Shown piece after piece: positions 1 through 6,149 of a DNA stretch of 10,747 bases. The stretch comes from an uncultured Collinsella sp. Its GTDB lineage: Bacteria; Actinomycetota; Coriobacteriia; Coriobacteriales; Coriobacteriaceae. The first letter of the stretch is position 1. Each line of letters begins with the position of its first letter. Location of the stretch: NCBI GenBank assembly GCA_958348565.1, contig CATVZP010000067.1, positions 1-10,747 on the forward strand, written 5' to 3'. Under the pieces are notes generated by a model. The model was not told where the DNA came from. It made no database searches and saw nothing but the letters and a program-made list of their open reading frames with translations. The position numbers were made by a program, and so were the translations under genes.

Positions 1-1386
1 TTGGGCACATTTGGAAAAGCGCACAAATTCTATGTGTACACCTATGCCTCGGCGCGGCATTACTTCGAGATCGTCGCCGCCGTTGTCGCCTGCGTGCTGG
101 TGCTCTACGGCGGTGCAATAGCCGCCGTTGTGATGATGCGTCGCCGTGCCGAGCGCCAGCGCATGACCGACCTGTTGCTGCAGGAGCGCGACTATGGCGA
201 CAAGCTGGCAAAGGCGGCGCGCGAGGCCTCGTCCGCCAACTCGGCAAAGACGGAGTTTTTGCGTCGCATGAGCCACGATCTGCGCACGCCTATCAACGGC
301 ATTCGCGGCATGGTCGAGGTTGGCGATGCCAATGCGGACGATCTGCAAAAGCAGACTGAGTGCCGCTCAAAAATCTGGACGGCATCGGGACTGCTGCTCG
401 ACCTTGCCAACGAGGCACTCGATATGAGTCGCCTGGAGAGCGGGCAGGTCGACCTGAACCTCGTACCCACAAATTTGGTGGCACTCAACTGTGAAGTGCG
501 CGATATTCTGGAGCGCCAGGCCGAAGAGCGTCTGGTGACAATTATCTGCGACCAGCAGACCCTTAATCATCCCTATGCTCGGGTGAGCGTGACGCACCTC
601 AAGCGCTTGTTGCTCAATATTGCCGGCAATGTCGTCAAGTACAACCGCCAGGGCGGCTATGTTCGCCTGGTGTGCCGCGAGGTGGAGCCAGCGGATGGCG
701 CCCCCGTCTATGAATACACGATCGCCGACAACGGTATTGGCATGAGCGAGGAGTTCCAACAGCACCTCTACGAGCCGTTTTGCCGCGAGGAGCAACAGGT
801 GGAAGGCGCCTCGTCGGGAACTGGCCTGGGCGCGCCTATCGCAAAACAGTTAGTCGAGCTTATGGGCGGAACCATGAGTTTTACGAGTGTCTTGGGGCAG
901 GGGACGACGTTTACCATCCGCCTGCCGTTCGAGAAATGCAAACGCTCCGAGATTCCTCAGGCAGTTCGCGCGGATGCGGGCGATGGCGATGCGCTCCAGG
1001 GCTTGCGCGTTTTGCTCGTAGAGGATAACGATCTGAATGCCGAGATCGCGCAGTTTACACTCAGCCGTGCCGGTGTCGTCGTGACGCATGCTAAGGATGG
1101 CGAGTCTGCCGTTGAGGCGTTTGCCGCGAGCGCACCGCACGAGTACGACGTGGTGTTGATGGACATCATGATGCCCGGTATCGATGGCCTTGAGGCCACG
1201 CGTCGAATTCGAGCACTCGATCGCGAGGATGCCGCGACCACGCCGATTATCGCCGTGAGTGCCAACGCCTTTGCCGACGACCGCAGGCTTTCGCGTGAGG
1301 CGGGCATGGATGCGCACCTGAGTAAACCCGTGAGCTCGCAGGGGCTCGTCGAGGCGCTTGCGCACATTGCCGCCGACGCTTCATAA
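1..1386 (+). CDS. Hybrid sensor histidine kinase with C-terminal receiver domain (5' end cut by window)
   Basis: Membrane-bound hybrid kinase that would autophosphorylate on His and pass phosphate to its own receiver. Residues are numbered from the first in-window codon. One TM segment lies at about 22-46, followed by a short linker coil. The HisKA H-box is SHDLRTPING with H92. HATPase_c follows, with the N-box (N206, N210), G1 box DNGIG (243-247) and G2 box GTGLG (273-277). The receiver spans about 335-457, with acidic pair E341/D342, phosphoacceptor D388, S420 and K442. No Hpt or DNA-binding domain follows. The reading frame is open to base 1 and begins with TTG. By comparison with the paralogue at 1979-4783, the missing upstream part probably encodes periplasmic solute-binding sensor domains, so this is treated as partial rather than a TTG start. 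It stops at TAA three bases before a strong hairpin. The kinase call is firm; the ligand is unknown. Confidence 0.93.
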   Translation: MGTFGKAHKFYVYTYASARHYFEIVAAVVACVLVLYGGAIAAVVMMRRRAERQRMTDLLLQERDYGDKLAKAAREASSANSAKTEFLRRMSHDLRTPINGIRGMVEVGDANADDLQKQTECRSKIWTASGLLLDLANEALDMSRLESGQVDLNLVPTNLVALNCEVRDILERQAEERLVTIICDQQTLNHPYARVSVTHLKRLLLNIAGNVVKYNRQGGYVRLVCREVEPADGAPVYEYTIADNGIGMSEEFQQHLYEPFCREEQQVEGASSGTGLGAPIAKQLVELMGGTMSFTSVLGQGTTFTIRLPFEKCKRSEIPQAVRADAGDGDALQGLRVLLVEDNDLNAEIAQFTLSRAGVVVTHAKDGESAVEAFAASAPHEYDVVLMDIMMPGIDGLEATRRIRALDREDAATTPIIAVSANAFADDRRLSREAGMDAHLSKPVSSQGLVEALAHIAADAS

Positions 1387-1388
1387 GC

Positions 1389-1428
1389 ATATGGCCCGGT
1401 TCCAAGGTTGGTTGGAACCGGGCCATAT
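1389..1428. terminator. Perfect 17-bp hairpin between convergent genes, likely bidirectional terminator
   Basis: The arm atatggcccggttccaa (1389-1405) and its exact reverse complement (1412-1428) enclose a 6-base loop, ggttgg. The hairpin sits 3 bases after the kinase stop and 28 bases from the stop of the converging flavoprotein gene. Neither side has a clean T-run, so it is an imperfect intrinsic terminator. Its position and strength still make transcription termination or 3'-end protection for both genes the best reading. Confidence 0.7.
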
Positions 1429-1456
1429 TGCCATTTGTGACGCCTGTTCTTGAGGC

Positions 1457-1936
1457 TTACTTTTCTTGAATCTGCTTGCCGCAGAGATGCTCAATCGTAA
1501 TCTCGTAGAGCTGGACGCCCTTAATGTCCTTGGCGATTTCCTCTTCGACCTCCTCGGCAGAAGGGTAGTACTTAAGGGCGAGCTGGCGGACTTTGTCCTC
1601 GATAAACGCGGGGGTGTCATTCGCCAGGCGACAGCGGCCAAAGACCACGGTACTCATAACGTAGGGAGCCCAGTCACCGTCTTTGTACCACTCGTTGCCG
1701 TAAACGGTAAAGCAGACCTTGTCATCGCGCTTGAGTGCGTCGACCTTGTGGCCGGCCTTGGCGCCATGGAAATAAATCTTGTCGTGCTCGGCGTCGAAGA
1801 AGTAGTTGACGGGAATGGCGTACGGGTAGCCATCGTCGCCGTTGACGGCAAAGACGCCGCGCTTGCAGGTGGCGAGCAGTTCGCGCGCTTCCTTGTCAGT
1901 GATGGCGCGTTTCTTTCGACGTAAGGGCCTAAACAT
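1457..1936 (-). CDS. Pyridoxamine 5'-phosphate oxidase-like / Nim-related flavin-binding protein
   Basis: A 159-aa cytosolic split-barrel protein of the PNPOx-like superfamily, closest in pattern to NimA-type proteins (5-nitroimidazole reductase/resistance relatives). Visible family features are the N-terminal helix ending in CKRGVFAVNGDDGYPYAIPV (24-43), then NYFFD and the HGAKAGHK segment (57-64). In the Nim family this last segment lies at the flavin/active-site pocket. Members bind FMN or FAD and typically reduce small substrates; the substrate here is not deducible. The ATG at 1936 is chosen because AAAGGAAG (minus strand, 1943-1950) lies 6 bases upstream. An in-frame GTG at 1975 would add 13 residues without a comparable ribosome site. 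The gene follows the hybrid kinase at 1979-4783 by 42 bases on the same strand, so co-transcription is possible. It could equally be a heme-utilisation or general flavin reductase relative. Clinical nitroimidazole resistance should not be assumed. Confidence 0.82.
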   Translation of the reverse strand: MFRPLRRKKRAITDKEARELLATCKRGVFAVNGDDGYPYAIPVNYFFDAEHDKIYFHGAKAGHKVDALKRDDKVCFTVYGNEWYKDGDWAPYVMSTVVFGRCRLANDTPAFIEDKVRQLALKYYPSAEEVEEEIAKDIKGVQLYEITIEHLCGKQIQEK

Positions 1937-1942
1937 CGTTGG

Positions 1943-1950
1943 CTTCCTTT
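1943..1950 (-). promoter_or_regulatory. Ribosome binding site deciding the flavoprotein start
   Basis: AAAGGAAG on the minus strand lies 6 bases before the ATG at 1936. It favours this start over the upstream GTG at 1975. Confidence 0.65.
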
Positions 1951-1978
1951 CTGGTCGTGCGTGGTGGTTGGGCACAAA

Positions 1979-4783
1979 CTATAGCGAAACGGATCCGTTT
2001 TTCTTGATGCGGGCGAGTATGTTTTTGAGCTTGTTAAAGTCGAGCGGTTTGGACAGATGGGCGTTCATGCCGGCGTCGTGTGCCGCCTTGGCGTCCTCGG
2101 CAAAGGCATTGGCGGTGAGCGCGATGATGGGGATGTCGGCTGCATCGACCTTCTCGCTCAGGCGAATCGCGCGGGTTGCCTCATAGCCGTCCATGTCCGG
2201 CATCATAATGTCCATCAGAATGGCATCGAAGCTGCCGGCGGGACGGCCAACGTATAGGTCGACCGCTTCGTTGCCATCGGCGGCGCGAGTTACGACAATG
2301 CCTTCGCTTTCGAGCAGCGCCTGGGCAATCTCGGCATTGAGCTCGTTATCTTCTGCCAAAAGAACGTTCATGCCGGCAAGCGAGCAGCTGTCTGCTTGCT
2401 CGTCCGCGCGTTCTCTTGCCTGAGGGTCTTTGTCGATATCGAGCGGAATCTGGACGTTGAACGTACTCCCCACGCCAACCTCACTCGAAATCTCAATCGT
2501 GCCGCCCATCAGTTCAATAAGCGACTTGACGATTGGCATGCCCATGCCGGTTCCTTGGAACTTGCTGCGCGCATCGTCACCTTCTTGGGCAAACGGCTCA
2601 TAGATATGCTTTAAAAACTTGGGAGTCATGCCAATGCCGGTATCCGAAACGCTAAAGCAAAAGAGAGCGCGCCCGTTATCGAGTGGCTTGGTCTTTGAGC
2701 TAAAGGTGACGGAGCCGCCGTGCTTGTTGTACTTAATGCTGTTGTCTAACAGGTTGATCATGATCTGTCGGATATGGGTGGGACTGCCGACCATGTATGG
2801 CCCCGTGGCGTACGGCAGACTATTGTCCTGCATTGTGATGCCGTTACTGGACGCGCGGAGCTTGCACAGCACCAGTGTATCGTCACAGAGCTCTTTGAGG
2901 TTAAAAGGCGTATGCTCCAGTGTTAGCTTGCGGTCTTCGATTTTGCCCATCTCGAGGATGTCGTTGATTAGCGAGAGCAGGTGATTGGCGGCAACGCGCG
3001 CCTTGGCACGGCTCTCGCGGGCGACCTGGATATCGCCTTCCTTCAATTCCTCGATCTCGATAAGGCCCAGGATACCGTTGAGCGGCGTACGGATGTCGTG
3101 GCTCATGCGCGTGAGGAATGCCGTCTTGGCGGCGTTGGCGGCATCGGCTTTTTTGCGCTCGGTTCGAGCGCGCACGAGTGCCCAGATGAGCAGGACGATG
3201 CCGACCGACAACATACCGATGAGGGCAGCTGCAACGGCGGCACGGTTGCGATAAAGGAATTGAAGCGTGTTGGATTCCTGGGCCGTGTACGACGTGGAGG
3301 AGTAATTGCTTGCGGAGAGCGATTCTCCGGCATTGATGATGCCCTTGTTGATGATTCCCAGCAGCTCGGGCCTTCCGCGCGAAATCCAGCACGAGAGCTC
3401 GCAGGTGTCAGGGAGCTCGGCCGTCTCGCAGTTCTCGAGATCATAACGGTCGCTGATGGTTTTTACGCGTGAACTGGGGGCGAGGATGCAGTGCACCGTT
3501 CCCTTCCTGAGGGCGTCGAACGCTTCATCGTCGGATTGGCATTCGGTCACGGTCGCTGTGGGGAACAGACTTTCGAGTACATTTCGGTTGATAAACGATG
3601 ATTTGGTACAGGCGATGTTCTGAAGGTCTTTGTTCAGGTTGCTTCCGGTGTGGATGGCGGTGAGGGATGTGGTCCCCAACGATATCGACTGCACAACGCC
3701 TGATTGCTCGGCAAACCAGTAATCTCGGTATACCGGCAGCGCAACGTCGATGCTTCCCTTTGACAGGGCCTTTGACATCATCTTGTAGTTATCAAAGGCG
3801 ACGGTTTTGACCGTAATGCCAAATTTATCGTGCAACGTCGTCGCAAGCGATGCGAGCGAACCTTCCATTTTGCCGTCTTCGTCTTCGTTGCAGTAGGGGA
3901 GTTTGCCCGTAATGTAGCCGAGCGTGATGGTGTTGTCATTTGCTTCGAGCCAGGAACGTTCGGGGCCGTTGAGCGATGATGAACCGCTGTTTTGGGCCGA
4001 GTAGTTAGATTTGACTTCGTCGATATAGCGTGGGTTGACGCGGGCGATTGCCGACATGGCGGCATTGATGTCGTCCCTTAGGTCGGGGCGGCTTTTGGGG
4101 ACGGCAAAGTAGTAGTCGCTCGAACCAACGTAGAACATGGGTGACGCATCGGGCGACGAGAGCGTGTCGTTCATGATGATGGCGTCGACCTCGCCGTTTG
4201 TGAGCGCGCCAAAGAGGGCGCCGCCAGTGTCGATTTCTTTATAGGTGCAGGTAATGCCTTCGTTGGCGAGCCACTGCTGGCCAACGAAGGTTTGCATAAC
4301 GTCGGGGTTGTAGCCGATGGTAAGGCCTTGGAGCGCTTGGGGGTCGCCCTTGGCCAGATCGTCGCGATCGGGCTTGGCGTAGATGTAGTAGCGCTCGGTG
4401 CCCTCGGGGTTCGAGGAAAAGAGCAGCTTTTGGGCGCGTTCCTCGGAGTAGGAGATGTTGGGCATGAGGTCGATCTCGCCTGCCTCGAGCATGTCCATAA
4501 GCTCGGTGAAGGTGCCGGAGACGTATTCGTACCGCCAGCCGGGCGTGTAGTACGACAGGGTCTGGAGGTACTCGTAGCCCCATCCCGAAAGACGCTCCCC
4601 GGGGGTGCCGTTCTGGAAGCCTTCGCTGTTGACGAGCCAACCAACGCGGACCGTCTTGACTGGCTGACTAGAGTCATCGGCAAAAGCCTGGACAGGCGCG
4701 ATAGAACTCAGCACGACAAGCGCGGCAAGCACAACGGCCAGGGCGCGATATATAACTGAACGAAGGACAGTGGCGGCTCTCAC
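1979..4783 (-). CDS. BvgS-like hybrid sensor histidine kinase with two periplasmic solute-binding domains
   Basis: About 934 aa; the numbers here count from the TTG at 4789, two codons further upstream. A signal peptide (about 1-37, small residues around VQAFA) is followed by two SBP_bac_3-type domains, about 46-262 and 287-490. They are separated by a short linker with the SWLEANDNTITLGY boundary typical of BvgS-like sensors. A TM helix lies at 518-540. Then come HisKA (SHDIRTPLNG, H564), HATPase_c (N679/N683, G1 DTGIG 716-720, G2 GTGMG 746-750) and a receiver with D814, phosphoacceptor D860, T892 and K914. There is no Hpt domain. The protein probably senses amino acids or other small solutes directly in its periplasmic (Venus-flytrap) modules. 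The GTG at 4783 is preferred because TTAGGA lies 6 bases upstream; the TTG at 4789 would have no spacing. The gene is paralogous to the convergent kinase at 1-1386. It lies upstream of the flavoprotein gene, and no response regulator with an output domain is nearby. Confidence 0.93.
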   Translation of the reverse strand: MRAATVLRSVIYRALAVVLAALVVLSSIAPVQAFADDSSQPVKTVRVGWLVNSEGFQNGTPGERLSGWGYEYLQTLSYYTPGWRYEYVSGTFTELMDMLEAGEIDLMPNISYSEERAQKLLFSSNPEGTERYYIYAKPDRDDLAKGDPQALQGLTIGYNPDVMQTFVGQQWLANEGITCTYKEIDTGGALFGALTNGEVDAIIMNDTLSSPDASPMFYVGSSDYYFAVPKSRPDLRDDINAAMSAIARVNPRYIDEVKSNYSAQNSGSSSLNGPERSWLEANDNTITLGYITGKLPYCNEDEDGKMEGSLASLATTLHDKFGITVKTVAFDNYKMMSKALSKGSIDVALPVYRDYWFAEQSGVVQSISLGTTSLTAIHTGSNLNKDLQNIACTKSSFINRNVLESLFPTATVTECQSDDEAFDALRKGTVHCILAPSSRVKTISDRYDLENCETAELPDTCELSCWISRGRPELLGIINKGIINAGESLSASNYSSTSYTAQESNTLQFLYRNRAAVAAALIGMLSVGIVLLIWALVRARTERKKADAANAAKTAFLTRMSHDIRTPLNGILGLIEIEELKEGDIQVARESRAKARVAANHLLSLINDILEMGKIEDRKLTLEHTPFNLKELCDDTLVLCKLRASSNGITMQDNSLPYATGPYMVGSPTHIRQIMINLLDNSIKYNKHGGSVTFSSKTKPLDNGRALFCFSVSDTGIGMTPKFLKHIYEPFAQEGDDARSKFQGTGMGMPIVKSLIELMGGTIEISSEVGVGSTFNVQIPLDIDKDPQARERADEQADSCSLAGMNVLLAEDNELNAEIAQALLESEGIVVTRAADGNEAVDLYVGRPAGSFDAILMDIMMPDMDGYEATRAIRLSEKVDAADIPIIALTANAFAEDAKAAHDAGMNAHLSKPLDFNKLKNILARIKKNGSVSL

Positions 4784-4789
4784 ATGCAA

Positions 4790-4795
4790 TCCTAA
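4790..4795 (-). promoter_or_regulatory. Weak ribosome binding site deciding the kinase start (GTG 4783)
   Basis: TTAGGA on the minus strand, 6 bases before GTG at 4783. It is too close to serve the alternative TTG at 4789. Confidence 0.45.
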
Positions 4796-4804
4796 CGAAT
4801 CGAG

Positions 4805-4832
4805 ACATTACCGCATAAGGATACCAGCTCAA
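4805..4832 (-). promoter_or_regulatory. Candidate sigma-70-type promoter for the hybrid kinase
   Basis: Minus-strand TTGAGC (4827-4832), a 16-base spacer, then TAATGT (4805-4810). This would place the transcript start near 4798, giving a leader of about 15 bases. Both hexamers match the consensus only in part, so this is an inference from sequence alone. Confidence 0.4.
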
Positions 4833-4875
4833 CCTGCCCAGTCGGCAGCTGCACCGCTAAACGCTCCCGCCCGGC

Positions 4876-4956
4876 AGTCATTGGGGACGTTCTTAAACGA
4901 CTAGTCATCGGGGACGTTCTTGTTTGACTAGTCATTTAAGAACGTCCCCAATGACT
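4876..4956. repeat. REP/BIME-like palindromic element: three copies of a GGGGACGTTCTT unit, 32-bp hairpin
   Basis: Two head-to-tail copies of a 28-base unit (4876-4903 and 4903-4930) begin AGTCAT[T/C]GGGGACGTTCTT. A third, inverted copy starts at 4931. The arms 4876-4907 and 4925-4956 are complementary at 31 of 32 positions (one C/A mismatch) and enclose a 17-base loop that still holds the middle copy. ACTAGT-centred palindromes sit at the unit junctions. Units of the form TTGGGGACG..., clustered and inverted, are typical of REP-type elements moved by RAYT (Y1/IS200-like) transposases; no such gene is in this window. The element lies between the divergent kinase and channel genes, about 40 bases upstream of the proposed kinase promoter and 72 bases before the channel start. 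Confidence 0.75.
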
Positions 4957-5015
4957 AGTTTCGTTTGCGGGGGAGGCGTGGGACAATACCGAGCGAACGT
5001 GATTGGGCGTCTGGG

Positions 5016-5023
5016 AAAAGGGG
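5016..5023 (+). promoter_or_regulatory. Ribosome binding site deciding the channel start
   Basis: AAAAGGGG lies 5 bases before the ATG at 5029. It favours this start over the in-frame upstream start at 4924, which lies inside the palindromic repeat. Confidence 0.65.
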
Positions 5024-5028
5024 TCGCG

Positions 5029-5454
5029 ATGAACAAGTTGAGGACGCTTGCCGACGTGTTGCGCCAGGCTGGCTTTGCGCGCATCACGGGCCTGTTTCTT
5101 ATCTTCTATCTGCTGTGCTCGACGGCCGTTTGGCTGTCCGAGCCCACGACCCTCACGTTTGGCGATGGCCTGTGGTTTAGCTTTGAGACGGTCTCGACCA
5201 TCGGCTTTGGTGACATTCCGGCCGAGACACCGGTTGCCCGCGCCATTACCGTCATTCTGAGCGTCATCAGCATCTTCTACATCGCCATGCTCACGGGCGT
5301 GGCGGTGAACTACTGCAATACGCTTATCAAGATACGTCAAAAGGACACCATGGCGCGCTTTATGGATGATTTGGAGCATTTGGAAGAGCTCGATCGCGTC
5401 GAGCTTGCCGATCTTTCGCGTCGCGTGCGCGAGTATCGTCGACGCCAGCGCTAA
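5029..5454 (+). CDS. Two-TM potassium-channel-family protein (Ion_trans_2)
   Basis: A 141-aa minimal ion-channel subunit expected to form a tetrameric inner-membrane pore. TM1 lies at about 17-37, a pore helix at 44-56 and the selectivity filter TIGFGD at 57-62, matching the K+ channel signature T-x-G-[YF]-G-D. TM2 lies at about 70-96. The tail (about 100-141) is short, charged and probably helical or coiled (DDLEHLEELDRVELADLSRR). There is no RCK/TrkA-N regulatory domain and no voltage sensor, so gating is unexplained. The start at 5029 gives an N-terminus that fits the family. An upstream in-frame ATG at 4924 would begin within the repeat element and is rejected. A LOG-family gene follows after 36 bases on the same strand, so the two may share a transcript. 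Potassium selectivity is inferred from the filter only. Confidence 0.85.
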   Translation: MNKLRTLADVLRQAGFARITGLFLIFYLLCSTAVWLSEPTTLTFGDGLWFSFETVSTIGFGDIPAETPVARAITVILSVISIFYIAMLTGVAVNYCNTLIKIRQKDTMARFMDDLEHLEELDRVELADLSRRVREYRRRQR

Positions 5455-5490
5455 AACGGGCGCCGCGCGTCACGATAAGGGGGACTGAAT

Positions 5491-6024
5491 ATGAACATCA
5501 CCGTGTACCTGGGTGCCAACACTGGCAATGCCCCGGCGTTTCTGCCCGCGGTGCAGGAGCTGGGCAACTGGATTGGCGCCAACGGACACGCGCTGGTATA
5601 CGGCGGGTCAAAATCGGGCCTGATGGGTGCGCTTGCCGATAGTGTACTCGAGGCGGGTGGACACGTGACGGGTGTGGAGCCGAGCTTTTTTATCGAGGCC
5701 GAGTTTCAACATGACGGTATCGATGACCTCATCGTGACGAGCGATATGGCGGAGCGCAAGGCCAAGATGATTGAGCTCGGCGATGCGTTCATTGCCTTTC
5801 CCGGCGGGACGGGCACGCTCGAGGAGATTGCCGAGGTCATGTCCGCGGTGTCGTTGGGGCACCTGAGTGCGCCGTGCATCCTGTATAACCTGGACGGTTA
5901 CTACAACGACCTTAAGGCGCTGCTCGGGCACATGATTGATAAGGGGCTTTCGAGCCCGAGGCGCCAGCAAGGCATCTACTTTGCCGACGATTTGCGCGAG
6001 ATTGCCTCGATTATCAACGGATAA
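5491..6024 (+). CDS. LOG-family protein (TIGR00730-type nucleotide monophosphate phosphoribohydrolase)
   Basis: A 177-aa cytosolic Rossmann-fold protein. The family includes cytokinin-activating LOG enzymes, which release a base from nucleoside 5'-monophosphates; many members were misnamed lysine decarboxylases. Visible motifs are YLGANTGN near the N-terminus, YGGSKSGLMG (37-46), R89/K90 in the MAERK helix, and the signature PGGTGTLEE (104-112) carrying the catalytic glutamate. The length matches the family. The ATG at 5491 is preceded by AAGGGGGA at good spacing. In the YGG..GLMG loop a serine stands where glycine is common (GGSKSG). Its proximity to the channel gene (36 bases) suggests co-expression but no obvious joint function. 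Family membership is secure; the substrate is not known. Confidence 0.88.
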   Translation: MNITVYLGANTGNAPAFLPAVQELGNWIGANGHALVYGGSKSGLMGALADSVLEAGGHVTGVEPSFFIEAEFQHDGIDDLIVTSDMAERKAKMIELGDAFIAFPGGTGTLEEIAEVMSAVSLGHLSAPCILYNLDGYYNDLKALLGHMIDKGLSSPRRQQGIYFADDLREIASIING

Positions 6025-6149
6025 GTCTTGAGCTTGCCCCACTATAGCTCCCAATGGTGCCGTTCGCGGCGCAGACGGTTGGCTCGTTCGGGCAACGCTC
6101 GCTCTACAATAAAACGTAACTATGTCGACTTTGACCGCGGGAGGACCCG

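Noticed and set aside
850..1367. Long antisense ORFs within the first kinase gene
   Set aside because: They are shadows of a GC-rich coding region. They have no ribosome sites and no recognisable domains, while the sense frame encodes complete kinase and receiver motifs.
4959..4987. Promoter for the channel gene (TTTCGT ... GACAAT, 17-base spacer)
   Set aside because: The spacing is ideal, but both hexamers match the consensus poorly. It is not supported beyond chance.
4924..5028. Upstream start for the channel protein adding 35 residues
   Set aside because: The start would lie inside the palindromic repeat, and the added residues have no family features. AAAAGGGG supports ATG 5029.
6057..6072. 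Small hairpin with a TTCG loop after the LOG gene
   Set aside because: The 6-bp stem gtgccg/cggcgc includes a G-T wobble and has no T-run after it. It could be chance in GC-rich DNA.
6079..6110. Promoter for the ClC gene (TTGGCT ... TACAAT)
   Set aside because: The -10 is fair, but the only -35-like hexamer is 20 bases away, well outside the usual 16-18.
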